Below, piece after piece: positions 48,112 to 57,220 of a stretch of DNA of 64,000 nt. Below the pieces are notes generated by a model. The model did no database searches. It was not told the DNA's origin and saw nothing but the letters and a program-made list of their open reading frames with translations. The position numbers and the translations under genes were made by a program. The DNA lies in NCBI GenBank assembly GCA_021156175.1, contig JAJNBL010000001.1, positions 124,001-188,000 of the forward strand. The letters are read 5' to 3'. Positions within the stretch are counted from its first letter, which is position 1. Each line of letters begins with the position of its first letter. Source of the DNA: Rickettsiales bacterium. GTDB lineage: Bacteria; Pseudomonadota; Alphaproteobacteria; Rickettsiales; JAJNBL01.

Positions 48112-49305
48112 ATGCCTATCCCCTCCCCCTTTCCTTCCCAAACCGATGTGATCATCATCGGTGGCGGCCTGGTTGGCCTCACAGCCGCTTGTGCTTTGGG
48201 TCAAGCAGGCTTTTCAGTGGTTATCATTGAACAGCGGGACCCACATATTTTGGCCTCCCAAACTTCCGATGGCAGGGCAAGCGCCCTGGCTTTAGGCTCG
48301 AAACGCTTCCTTGAGAGCATTGGCCTTTGGGAATCGCTAAAGCCCTATGCTGGCCCAATTAATGATATTCGGGTAGTCGATAATAATTCCTCACTCTTCC
48401 TGCATTTTGACTTCGAAACGGTCTCGGATGAACCTATGGGCTATATGGTCGAAAACCATGTTACGCTGAAATCCCTTCTGGAAGAATTGGCGGGGTATCC
48501 GAATGTTCGTCTCATTGCTCCGATGGGATATAAAAATATTGAACGAAGCAGCGCACGTGCAAGCGTGACCTTATCCTCCGGCGAAATACTGCATTCTCGG
48601 CTGCTTCTTGCTGCCGATGGAAGGGAATCCCGTATTCGTAATTTCGCCGGAATTGACGTTACTCGACTCGATTACCAACAAGTCGGAATCGTGTGTAATG
48701 TCCATCATGAAGAAGATCACCACGGCACTGCCATTGAGCATTTTATGCCCTCAGGCCCATTTGCGATTCTCCCGATGCAAGGCGGCCATCACTCCTCATT
48801 AGTATGGACAGAAAAAGCTTCCCTCGCCCCCTCCTTCCTCGCACTTGATAAGGAAGCACTGACGGCCGAAATCGGTAAACGCTTTGGGAATTTTTTAGGA
48901 AAACTAACACTTTCTTCTCCCGTATTTTCCTATCCGCTTGAGCTTGTCCATGCAAAACATTATACCGCCGAACGCCTCATCTTATTAGGCGACGCAGCTC
49001 ATGGCATTCACCCCATTGCAGGGCAAGGCTATAATCTAGGCTTGCGTGATGTGGAAACCCTCATTCCAGCATTGACAGAAACTCGCGCGCTAGGCTTAGA
49101 CATCGGCAGCCTTAAAACACGTAAGTGCTATGAACAAAACCGCCAATTTGATACCGTCTCAATGACCACAATGACAGATCTTTTAAACCGCTTATTCTCC
49201 AATCGCGTACCCGCATTACAAATTGTACGACGTGTGGGACTTGCAGCAGTGAACGAAATCCCTTCGCTCAAAAAATTCTTCATGCGCCGCGCCATGGGGT
49301 TGTAA
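48112..49305 (+). CDS. UbiH/UbiF/VisC-family FAD-dependent hydroxylase (ubiquinone biosynthesis)
   Basis: 397-residue flavoprotein monooxygenase. N-terminal dinucleotide fold VIIIGGGLVGLTAACALG, DGR motif LLAADGRESRIR, and the second FAD motif LLGDAAHGIHPIAGQGYNLGLRD, which is the UbiH/COQ6 signature. It hydroxylates the ubiquinone ring at one of positions C1, C5 or C6; which one (UbiH, UbiF, UbiI or UbiL type) cannot be told here. Isolated from other ubi genes in this window. Confidence 0.9.
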   Translation: MPIPSPFPSQTDVIIIGGGLVGLTAACALGQAGFSVVIIEQRDPHILASQTSDGRASALALGSKRFLESIGLWESLKPYAGPINDIRVVDNNSSLFLHFDFETVSDEPMGYMVENHVTLKSLLEELAGYPNVRLIAPMGYKNIERSSARASVTLSSGEILHSRLLLAADGRESRIRNFAGIDVTRLDYQQVGIVCNVHHEEDHHGTAIEHFMPSGPFAILPMQGGHHSSLVWTEKASLAPSFLALDKEALTAEIGKRFGNFLGKLTLSSPVFSYPLELVHAKHYTAERLILLGDAAHGIHPIAGQGYNLGLRDVETLIPALTETRALGLDIGSLKTRKCYEQNRQFDTVSMTTMTDLLNRLFSNRVPALQIVRRVGLAAVNEIPSLKKFFMRRAMGL

Positions 49306-49388
49306 TAACAAGGAAATATTATCCCACTTGCATCACATCATACACTCGCATAGTATCATCAAAACATTATATGCAAGAGGCTTGTACC

Positions 49389-50129
49389 ATGAAATACCAT
49401 AGCAACGGTTTTAGCCTGGTTGAGCTGAGTATCGTACTTGTCATCATCGGATTACTCGCAGCAGGAACCATCGGAGGCAAAGCCCTTATGGAACAATCTC
49501 GCCTGCGGAGTATCATAACGGACTTTAATCGTTATAAATCTGCAACGGACAGTTTTGTACTCCAATACCGTGCACTTCCTGGCGATCTTTCCAACGCAAA
49601 ATCCTACTGGACTTCTTGTACCGATGCCGCTCCCAATCTGTGCAACGGAGATGGGGATGATCTCATCGAAGAAGCTACTTATGAAGACGTAAGAGTATGG
49701 CAACACCTGACATTAGCAGGCTATCTGCAGGGTTCTTACACCGGCCTTGTTTCCGGCACACGATTTGCTATTGGGGTTAACGCACCGAAATCGTCTATTG
49801 ATAGCGGCACCTTCCAGATTTATTCCCGAGCTCCAGGCGCCGCAACCCTCTACGGAGATACGGCCATTGGCGTCTATGCACGTTATGGTGCCCTCGATAC
49901 AACGAATAAAAAACCTATCGAGAAACTGCTTTTAAGTATAGATGCTTATACCCTCGACAAAAAATTCGATGACGGAGCCGCCGGTACAGGCTGGTTCCAG
50001 ACCTACCGTGGCAATAGTGTAGAAGCCACAAACGTCTGTGTATCCCAAAAGTTTGACTCTTCTACCCTCCCAACCTATCATCTTACGGAAACGGTGGGTA
50101 ATTGCCGAATTCACCTGAAATTGTCCTAA
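49389..50129 (+). CDS. Prepilin-type N-terminal methylation protein (pseudopilin-like)
   Basis: 246 residues. The short leader MKYHSNG precedes FSLVELSIVLVIIGLLAAG, the classic type IV prepilin cleavage site (after Gly) and hydrophobic helix with Glu5. The globular part follows a long helix and has Cys pairs near SCTDAAPNLC and near the C-terminus, likely disulfides. The ATG at 49389 gives the short leader, so it is preferred over 49371. It stands alone: no pilD, pilB or pilC nearby. Type IV pilin or type II secretion pseudopilin cannot be separated. Confidence 0.82.
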   Translation: MKYHSNGFSLVELSIVLVIIGLLAAGTIGGKALMEQSRLRSIITDFNRYKSATDSFVLQYRALPGDLSNAKSYWTSCTDAAPNLCNGDGDDLIEEATYEDVRVWQHLTLAGYLQGSYTGLVSGTRFAIGVNAPKSSIDSGTFQIYSRAPGAATLYGDTAIGVYARYGALDTTNKKPIEKLLLSIDAYTLDKKFDDGAAGTGWFQTYRGNSVEATNVCVSQKFDSSTLPTYHLTETVGNCRIHLKLS

Positions 50130-50215
50130 AATCAGGTATTTTGGGCATTAGTAATAGGGCAAATCTCCGCTATAGTTACTCTTATAAAATAATCAGAAAA
50201 TTCTTCCACCGGGGA

Positions 50216-50244
50216 CTTGGAATTACCCTTAAAAATCCCTATAT
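50216..50244 (+). promoter_or_regulatory. Putative RpoH (heat-shock) promoter of dnaK
   Basis: CTTGGA (50216-50221) and CCCTATAT (50237-50244) match the alphaproteobacterial sigma32 pattern (CTTG, 16-17 bp, CCTATAT) with 15 bp between the two elements. The start would lie about 150 nt before the dnaK ATG. The 271-bp gap also contains a palindrome GCCTTATAAGGC (50248-50259) and a second CCCTATAT (50288-50295) without a matching -35. Confidence 0.6.
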
Positions 50245-50400
50245 ATGCCTTATAAGGCAGAAAAATGGCATACAGACTTTCCATTTTCCCTATATAACAA
50301 TAGGTTGCCTTCTCACCCTCAGTATAAGCCATACAACTACGGTTGAATCTGAGAAAGTGCGGTATAACGTTAAGTAGTAAATAGATTAGAGGAATCTCCC

Positions 50401-52326
50401 ATGGGTAAAGTAATAGGCATCGATTTAGGAACGACCAATAGCTGCGTTGCTTTTATGAGCGGCAAAGACCCCGAGGTCATCGCGAATGCAGAAGGTAACC
50501 GTACCACCCCTTCCATGGTGGCATTTACGGATTCCGGTGAGCGTTTGGTTGGCGGTCCGGCAAAACGTCAAGGCGTTACCAACCCACAAAATACCTTCTT
50601 TGCAATTAAACGCTTGATTGGCCGTCGCTATGATGACGAGACAACGAAAAAAGACCAAGCAATTGTTCCTTATAAAATCATCCCAGGCCCAGACGGTGCA
50701 GCATGGGTAGAAGCAAAGGGCGAAAAATATTCTCCAAGCCAAATCAGCGCCTTCATTTTGCAAAAAATGAAAGAAACCGCTGAACGGCATTTGGGCGAAG
50801 AAGTAACACAGGCCGTTATTACGGTACCGGCTTACTTTAATGATGCACAGCGTCAAGCAACGAAAGATGCCGGTAAAATCGCAGGGCTTGAAGTCCTTCG
50901 TATTATCAACGAACCAACAGCGGCTGCACTTGCCTATGGTTTGGATAAACAAGATGGCAAAACCATTGCCGTATACGACTTAGGGGGCGGTACGTTTGAT
51001 ATTTCCGTTCTTGAAATCGGCGATGGCGTATTTGAAGTAAAATCTACCAACGGGGATACCTTCCTGGGCGGTGAAGATTTCGACATCCGCTTGCTGGAAT
51101 ATCTCGCAGATGAGTTTAAAAAAAGCAACGGGATTGACCTGAAGAAAGATCCGCTCGCACTCCAACGTTTGAAAGAAGGCGCGGAGAAAGCAAAAATTGA
51201 GCTTTCAAGCACTTTAGAGACCGAAATCAACTTGCCTTACATTACTGCCGATGCAAGCGGTCCGAAACACTTGAACATCAAACTTAGCCGCGCAAAACTC
51301 GAAGCATTGGTGGATGACCTTATCCAGCGCACTATCGAGCCTTGCAAAGCAGCACTCAAGGATGCTGGTTTAAAACCAAGTGATATCCACGAAGTGATTC
51401 TTGTGGGCGGTATGACCCGCATGCCAAAAGTGATTGAGGCCGTAAAATCTTTCTTCGGGCGCGAGCCACATAAAGGCGTGAATCCTGATGAAGTGGTAGC
51501 ACTCGGCGCAGCGATCCAAGGCGGTGTATTAAAAGGAGAAGTAAAAGACGTACTACTTCTCGACGTAACACCGCTGTCACTCGGCATCGAAACGCTGGGC
51601 GGTGTGTTTACGCGTTTGATCGAGCGTAACACCACCATTCCAACCAAAAAATCGCAAGTATTTTCGACTGCCGAAGATAGCCAGAACGCAGTGACGATCC
51701 GCGTATTCCAAGGTGAGCGCGAAATTGCGGTAGAGAACAAACTGCTTGGTCAATTCAATTTAGAAAATATTCCACCGGCTCCACGTGGCATGCCACAAAT
51801 CGAAGTGGGCTTTGATATTGATGCCAATGGTATCGTGAATGTTTCTGCGAAAGATAAAGCCACCGGCAAAGAACAGAAGATCACGATTCAAGCATCAGGC
51901 GGCTTGACCGATAGCGACATCGAAAAGATGATCAAAGACGCAGAAGCCCATGCTTCGGACGATAAGAAACGCAAAGAGTTGATTGAAGCCCGAAACCAGG
52001 CAGATACACTTGTGTACTCGACTGAGAAAAGCTTGAAAGAATATGGCGATAAAATTGATAGCGGAACCCGTAAGGAAATCGAATCGAATCTTGAAGCGCT
52101 AAAAGAAGCGGTAAAAGATGATAATGCGGACGCGGAAAGCATCAAAGCGAAAGTGGAAACACTGACGCAATCAGCAATCAAGCTCGGTGAAGCGATTTAC
52201 AAAGCATCACAAGAAGAGGCTGCTGCGGGTAGCGCTGAAGCCACGGATGCGGGATCTTCCGATAACGTGGTCGATGCGGAATTCGAAGAAGTCGACGAAG
52301 ACCAAAGCAATAAGAAAGCGGGTTAA
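50401..52326 (+). CDS. dnaK: Chaperone protein DnaK (Hsp70)
   Basis: 641-residue Hsp70. N-terminus [18 protein letters not shown], phosphate-binding [27 protein letters not shown], linker region [19 protein letters not shown] and C-terminal acidic [18 protein letters not shown] site lies six bases before the ATG. Heat-shock promoter-like elements stand upstream and dnaJ is next, separated by a hairpin. Confidence 0.98.
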   Translation: MGKVIGIDLGTTNSCVAFMSGKDPEVIANAEGNRTTPSMVAFTDSGERLVGGPAKRQGVTNPQNTFFAIKRLIGRRYDDETTKKDQAIVPYKIIPGPDGAAWVEAKGEKYSPSQISAFILQKMKETAERHLGEEVTQAVITVPAYFNDAQRQATKDAGKIAGLEVLRIINEPTAAALAYGLDKQDGKTIAVYDLGGGTFDISVLEIGDGVFEVKSTNGDTFLGGEDFDIRLLEYLADEFKKSNGIDLKKDPLALQRLKEGAEKAKIELSSTLETEINLPYITADASGPKHLNIKLSRAKLEALVDDLIQRTIEPCKAALKDAGLKPSDIHEVILVGGMTRMPKVIEAVKSFFGREPHKGVNPDEVVALGAAIQGGVLKGEVKDVLLLDVTPLSLGIETLGGVFTRLIERNTTIPTKKSQVFSTAEDSQNAVTIRVFQGEREIAVENKLLGQFNLENIPPAPRGMPQIEVGFDIDANGIVNVSAKDKATGKEQKITIQASGGLTDSDIEKMIKDAEAHASDDKKRKELIEARNQADTLVYSTEKSLKEYGDKIDSGTRKEIESNLEALKEAVKDDNADAESIKAKVETLTQSAIKLGEAIYKASQEEAAAGSAEATDAGSSDNVVDAEFEEVDEDQSNKKAG

Positions 52327-52347
52327 TGTAACGCGTCATTTTCTGAA

Positions 52348-52383
52348 GAAAGACACATGAGCCTAAAGGCTTGTGTGTCTTTC
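52348..52383 (+). other. Intercistronic hairpin between dnaK and dnaJ
   Basis: Long stem GAAAGACACA..AGCC / GGCT..TGTGTCTTTC closed by a TAAA loop, with two G-T pairs. The tail (TTCC TGTTAA) is not a full T-run, so it could be a leaky terminator or a stabilising/processing hairpin that sets the DnaK:DnaJ ratio. Confidence 0.6.
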
Positions 52384-52416
52384 CTGTTAATAGCACATGT
52401 GAGAGAATAACCATCC

Positions 52417-53571
52417 ATGTCCAAAAAAGATTTTTATGAATTGCTGGGTGTTTCCAAAACTGCCACAGCGGACGAGCTGAAAAAATCCTATCGTAAACTT
52501 GCGATGCAATTTCACCCGGATAAAAATCCTGGAGATGCAGCCGCAGAGGCCAAATTCAAAGAAATTTCGGAAGCCTACGACATCTTAAAAGACGATCAAA
52601 AGCGCGCAGCTTACGACCGTTATGGCCATGCTGCCTTCGATGGAACTGGCGGACGCAGATCCGGAGGCGCTCAAGGTGGAGGCCATGCCGGGTTTGATGC
52701 GCGCGATTTCGCAGATATGTTCAGCGATCTTTTCGGTGATCTTGGGGGAGGAGGAAGACGCAGTGGTGGACAGCAACGCACACGCGGCTCTGACCTTCAG
52801 TATAATGTCGCCGTCACACTCGAAGAAGCCTTCAATGGCAAACAAGAAAAGATTCGTTTTAAAACTGCAGTCGTTTGCGAACCCTGCGCAGGATCCGGCA
52901 GCGCCGATGGAAGCGAAATGGGCACCTGCTCTACCTGCCATGGAGCCGGACGCATGCGCGCCCAACAAGGATTCTTTACCATTGAACGCACGTGCTCTAC
53001 CTGCCAGGGCGCAGGCCAGATCATCAAAAATCCGTGTACCCATTGTGCTGGACAAGGCCGTGTCCGTAAGGATCGGACATTAGCGGTTAATATCCCAGCA
53101 GGTGTTGAAGAAGGAATGCGTATTCGTCTCTCGGGCGAAGGCGAAGCCGGTATGCGCAAGGGCCCTTCCGGGGATCTCTATATTTTTGTATCCGTTGCAC
53201 CGCATAAATTCTTTATCCGCGAAGGCAATGACCTCCATGGCGAAGTGCCTATAAAAATGACGACCGCAGCACTTGGCGGATCACTCGAAGTGCCGGTAAT
53301 TGATGGAACGCGCGCGAAAATCACTATCCCTGCCGGAACGCAGCCGGGGCAAAAATTCCGCCTGCGCGATAAAGGGATGAGCATTATTCAGTCCGGCTCT
53401 CGTCGAGGCGATATGTATATCCATGTGAAAGTCGAAATTCCGGTAAAACTCAGCAAGAAACAGCGGGAACTTTTGGAAGAAGTGGATGGCTCCCTCGACG
53501 CCACGTCCCAGCCCGAATCTTCAAGCTTCATGGATAAGGTGAAAGATTTCTTCGGCGATTTTCGAGTATAA
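52417..53571 (+). CDS. dnaJ: Chaperone protein DnaJ (type I Hsp40)
   Basis: 384-residue Hsp40. J domain with HPDKNPGD (residues about 31-38), Gly-rich linker, four CxxCxGxG-type zinc motifs ([32 protein letters not shown]), and the two C-terminal substrate domains. Delivers clients to DnaK and stimulates its ATPase. Ends with a strong terminator. Confidence 0.98.
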   Translation: MSKKDFYELLGVSKTATADELKKSYRKLAMQFHPDKNPGDAAAEAKFKEISEAYDILKDDQKRAAYDRYGHAAFDGTGGRRSGGAQGGGHAGFDARDFADMFSDLFGDLGGGGRRSGGQQRTRGSDLQYNVAVTLEEAFNGKQEKIRFKTAVVCEPCAGSGSADGSEMGTCSTCHGAGRMRAQQGFFTIERTCSTCQGAGQIIKNPCTHCAGQGRVRKDRTLAVNIPAGVEEGMRIRLSGEGEAGMRKGPSGDLYIFVSVAPHKFFIREGNDLHGEVPIKMTTAALGGSLEVPVIDGTRAKITIPAGTQPGQKFRLRDKGMSIIQSGSRRGDMYIHVKVEIPVKLSKKQRELLEEVDGSLDATSQPESSSFMDKVKDFFGDFRV

Positions 53572-53589
53572 TATTGAATTCCAGACAAT

Positions 53590-53624
53590 AAAAAACCTCC
53601 CGTAGTTGATACGGGAGGTTTTTT
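53590..53624. terminator. Rho-independent terminator after dnaJ
   Basis: AAAAAACCTCCCGTA/TACGGGAGGTTTTTT with a 5-nt loop; perfect arms and T-runs on both strands. Confidence 0.95.
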
Positions 53625-53639
53625 ATTGGAACTGAAAAA

Positions 53640-53743
53640 ATTGCGCTAGCGCGCTAGGGAAAACACTAAGTTATGAGAACCGCAGCGGAATGTACTAAAC
53701 GTACATGAGCAGCGGAAGCGCAATAAGTTGGTGTTTGCACCAA
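53640..53743. other. Multi-hairpin intergenic element between dnaJ and ndk
   Basis: Outer arms ATTGCGCT (53640-53647) and AGCGCAAT (53717-53724) enclose a perfect palindrome CTAGCGCGCTAG (53646-53657), two GCAGCGGA direct repeats and a hairpin TGTAC-TAAAC-GTACA (53691-53705). A further hairpin TTGGTG/CACCAA (53728-53743) follows. On the minus strand the outer stem is followed by six T, so it may end the ndk transcript. It resembles a dispersed palindromic element, but no second copy was seen here. Confidence 0.55.
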
Positions 53744-53757
53744 GCGTTAGTAGCAAT

Positions 53758-54180
53758 TTAGCCCACTATCTCGCAATCGCTAAAGAAGAAATGCACTTCT
53801 CGTGCCGCGTTCTCTAAGCTGTCAGAGCCGTGAACTGAATTCTCGCCGATGCTAAGCGCGAATAACTTACGGATTGTACCATCCGCTGCATCTTTCGGGT
53901 TCGTAGCACCCATAATATCACGATATTTCGCAACAGCATTGTCGCCTTCTAATACTTGGACCACGACCGGATCAGAAATCATAGAGTCAACCAGCTCACC
54001 AAAGAAAGGACGTGCTTTGTGAACTTCATAAAATTGTTCAGCTTCGCGACGGCTTAAATGAATACGTTTTTGTGCAACAATGCGAAGTCCTGCAGTTTCG
54101 ATAACCGTATTGATTTTCCCGGTAATATTCCGTTTTGTGGCATCGGGTTTAAGGATAGAGAGGGTACGTTGAACAGACAT
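53758..54180 (-). CDS. ndk: Nucleoside diphosphate kinase
   Basis: 140-residue enzyme that balances nucleoside triphosphates. Starts [14 protein letters not shown]; catalytic His in [19 protein letters not shown] and related blocks normal. The ATG at 54180 follows AAGGGAAAG; the frame extends 15 codons upstream without support. Monocistronic by spacing. Confidence 0.97.
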   Translation of the reverse strand: MSVQRTLSILKPDATKRNITGKINTVIETAGLRIVAQKRIHLSRREAEQFYEVHKARPFFGELVDSMISDPVVVQVLEGDNAVAKYRDIMGATNPKDAADGTIRKLFALSIGENSVHGSDSLENAAREVHFFFSDCEIVG

Positions 54181-54298
54181 GGGTCTTTCCCTTAGATTAT
54201 AGTCACTACAAACCAGGCCAAGCACCTGATTACCAAATTTAATTCTGGGGGAGTTATACAGGGTTTTTCTGGTATTACAATAGTTTTTCCAAGGAAAA

Positions 54299-54862
54299 CT
54301 ATTCCTCAGACATGTGTTTTAGACCAGCCTGGAAATAAACATAACCGGATACGATGGTTAATACAGCAGACACCCAAAGGAACATCCGCGCGATAATATC
54401 AACCATTTCAAGCCCCCCTGCCCCTTGAGGCCCAAGAAGCAGTAAGAAAAGCGCCACCATCTGAGCAGTGGTTTTCACCTTACCCAAACGGCTAACCGGC
54501 ATACTGACATTGAGCTCCGCCAGGAATTCACGTAATCCTGATACCAAAATTTCACGACACACAATCGCAAGCGCAGGGATGATATCCCATCCTACAATAA
54601 TATCCTTATGCACCAGCATCAGGATTACAGCCGCAACTAATAGCTTATCCGCCACCGGATCCAAGAAGCGCCCGAAACGAGACTGAACCGACCATGCCCG
54701 CGCCAAATAGCCATCAAAGAAATCGGTGATACTTGCAAACGCGAAAAGCCCAGCGGCAATCCAATGGGAAAGGACTGGCGTATTGATATAAAATGACGCC
54801 ACGATCAGGGGAATCACACATACGCGCGACACTGTTAGAAAATTAGGCAATTGCCGAAGCAT
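54299..54862 (-). CDS. pgsA: CDP-diacylglycerol--glycerol-3-phosphate 3-phosphatidyltransferase PgsA
   Basis: Inner-membrane enzyme of phosphatidylglycerol synthesis. 187 residues from the ATG at 54862 (AAAGG five bases before), which matches the family start [10 protein letters not shown]; the frame is open a further 72 codons, but those overlap the flhA start and look non-coding. CDP-alcohol phosphotransferase motif: DFFDGYLAR, then [12 protein letters not shown]. About four membrane segments. Confidence 0.95.
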   Translation of the reverse strand: MLRQLPNFLTVSRVCVIPLIVASFYINTPVLSHWIAAGLFAFASITDFFDGYLARAWSVQSRFGRFLDPVADKLLVAAVILMLVHKDIIVGWDIIPALAIVCREILVSGLREFLAELNVSMPVSRLGKVKTTAQMVALFLLLLGPQGAGGLEMVDIIARMFLWVSAVLTIVSGYVYFQAGLKHMSEE

Positions 54863-55040
54863 AAAAACCTTTAAGAGAGCTCTAGCTAACCGGTATATCG
54901 TATCGTTTACGTTTTGGGAAGAGGGAAAAGCAATAAGAGAATTATACACCCATCCCCCGTTGCAAAACCCTCTTGGTTTGTGTAATCTGCAATACTGTAA
55001 ATAGTGTGTCCAACCATCACCCGTGAACATAAAAATCTTT

Positions 55041-57209
55041 ATGGCCGACGCACAAAACGCTACACTCGAGAATCCCAAAGGCTTTTTGACCTATTTTGAT
55101 AGGCTGCTTAGCCATACCGATATACTTTTTGCGATGGGTATTATCGGGATATTGGCCGTACTCTTGTTCCCAATACCAATATTCTTGCTCGATCTCCTGC
55201 TCAGTCTTTCGATCACCTTTTCGGTCGTGATTCTGATGACAGTGCTGTTTATCGATAAATCGCTGAAGTTTAACTCCTTCCCGACCATCCTACTGATTGC
55301 CGCGATCTTTCGGCTCTCGCTGAACATTGCTTCAACGCGCCTGATCCTTTCCCAAGGACATACCGGCCCAGCAGCAGCGGGACACGTGATTCAGGCATTT
55401 GGAAATTTCGTGATGGAAGGATCGATTGTTATCGGAGCACTGATTTTTATCATCCTAACCCTCATCAACTTTATCGTAATCACGAAAGGTTCTGGACGGA
55501 TTGCGGAAGTATCAGCCCGGTTCAGCTTGGACGCGATGCCCGGGAAACAGATGGCAATCGATGCGGATTTATCCGCAGGTCTCATTGACGAAGCCACTGC
55601 CAAATCACGGAGAAAAGAGCTCGAAGATGAAAGCACCTTCTACGGAGCCATGGATGGTGCCAGCAAATTCGTACGAGGCGATGCCGTCGCCGGACTTATC
55701 ATCACCTTCATCAACTTCATAGCGGGCATTTTAATCGGGGTGATCCAACGGGATCTCGACTTCAAGCAAGCGCTGGAAACCTATACTATTCTGACCATCG
55801 GTGATGGCCTCGTATCCCAAATCCCTGCGATTATTGTATCCATGGCGGCCGGTCTTTTAGTAACCAAATCGGGCGTAGACGGCTCCGCAGAAAAGGCCGT
55901 CCTTGGTCAGCTTGGAAGTAGCCCACAAGCACTTGCCCTTTCGTCTGGTTTGCTTATATTTTTGGGCGCGATGCCGGGAATGCCTTTTGCGCCGTTTGCT
56001 TTGCTCAGCGCAACTACCGGCGCTATTGGGTGGTATGTTTGGAAATATAAGCTCGATAAAAGAGCAGGAACTTTTGCTGCCGCAGGCAAAGCCGGAGCCG
56101 CCGGCCGTGGTGCCGCAGGTGCTCCAGGAAAACCCGGCGCTGCGGCCGCTCCGGGTGAAGAGGCCAAACCCGAAGAAGAACCAATTTCCAAAACATTGCA
56201 TATCGATAGCCTGCGCCTGGAACTTGGCTATGGATTATTGCCGCTTATTAACTACCAAAAAGGCCACAGGCTTACCGATCAAATCCGTGCGTTGCGGACC
56301 CAAATTGCACGTGATCTTGGCTTTGTTATGCCATCAGTTCGTATTCAGGATAATATGCAGCTCGGCAACCTCGAATATGTGATTAAGGTGAAAGACATTG
56401 AATGCGGCAAGGGCACAGTGCGCCCGGATCGCCTGCTCGTGATGAATCCTACTGGCGGCCCGATTACGTTAGAGGGCGAAGATACTACCGAACCGGCTTT
56501 CGGCCTGCCCGCAAAATGGGTTCCTGAAAATTTACGCGAAGAGGCACTTTTCCGGAATTATACGGTCGTTGATCCACCAACGGTAGTGACAACGCACCTG
56601 ACCGAAATCATCAAAGATAACGTCACCGACCTCATGGCATATGGCGAAACACAAAAGCTTCTGGATGAACTCGATGAAGGGCATCGCCCACTCGTGAGCG
56701 ACTTGATCCCGTCACAAATTACCGTAAGTGGCTTACAACGTGTGTTGCAAAACTTGCTGGCCGAAGGCGTTTCCATCCGTGATTTACCGGGTATCTTAGA
56801 AGCGATTTCCGAAGCATCCCGCGTAACGCATAATATGACCGCAATTTCCGAGCATGTCCGCGCGCGGCTCGCCCGCCAAATCAGCCATGCAAATACCAGC
56901 GCTGCGGGTTATATCCCGATTGTTGCGCTCTCAGTACAATGGGAACAAACCTTCTCCGAAAGCTTGGTTGGCAAAGAAGGCGAACAACAACTTTCCATTG
57001 CCCCCAGCAAATTGCAGGAATTTATTGCGCGCGTACGCAAAGTCTTTGAAGAACATGCGATGCGCGGTGAACTTCCCGTCTTGCTCACAAGCCCCGCAAT
57101 CCGACCTTATGTACGCTCGATTATTGAACGCTTCCGCCCTTCCACGGTTGTGATGTCGCAAAACGAAATCCATCCAAAGGCCAAGATCAAAACATTAGGG
57201 CAGATATAG
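55041..57209 (+). CDS. flhA: Flagellar export apparatus protein FlhA
   Basis: Export-gate membrane protein of the flagellar type III secretion system. About 722 residues: eight transmembrane helices in the first half with the FHIPEP-family signature around LLIAAIFRLSLNIASTRLIL and the cytoplasmic FHIPEP loop (about 150-200), then an Ala/Gly/Pro-rich linker (about 345-385) and the soluble C-terminal domain that binds export substrates. The ATG at 55041 suits the family; a GTG lies six codons upstream. Divergent from pgsA. Confidence 0.97.
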   Translation: MADAQNATLENPKGFLTYFDRLLSHTDILFAMGIIGILAVLLFPIPIFLLDLLLSLSITFSVVILMTVLFIDKSLKFNSFPTILLIAAIFRLSLNIASTRLILSQGHTGPAAAGHVIQAFGNFVMEGSIVIGALIFIILTLINFIVITKGSGRIAEVSARFSLDAMPGKQMAIDADLSAGLIDEATAKSRRKELEDESTFYGAMDGASKFVRGDAVAGLIITFINFIAGILIGVIQRDLDFKQALETYTILTIGDGLVSQIPAIIVSMAAGLLVTKSGVDGSAEKAVLGQLGSSPQALALSSGLLIFLGAMPGMPFAPFALLSATTGAIGWYVWKYKLDKRAGTFAAAGKAGAAGRGAAGAPGKPGAAAAPGEEAKPEEEPISKTLHIDSLRLELGYGLLPLINYQKGHRLTDQIRALRTQIARDLGFVMPSVRIQDNMQLGNLEYVIKVKDIECGKGTVRPDRLLVMNPTGGPITLEGEDTTEPAFGLPAKWVPENLREEALFRNYTVVDPPTVVTTHLTEIIKDNVTDLMAYGETQKLLDELDEGHRPLVSDLIPSQITVSGLQRVLQNLLAEGVSIRDLPGILEAISEASRVTHNMTAISEHVRARLARQISHANTSAAGYIPIVALSVQWEQTFSESLVGKEGEQQLSIAPSKLQEFIARVRKVFEEHAMRGELPVLLTSPAIRPYVRSIIERFRPSTVVMSQNEIHPKAKIKTLGQI

Positions 57210-57220
57210 GAAAAAGGCGT

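Noticed and set aside
54863-55078. N-terminal extension of PgsA by 72 residues
   Set aside because: It overlaps the flhA start region, lacks family similarity, and the ATG at 54862 has both the proper N-terminus and a ribosome-binding site.
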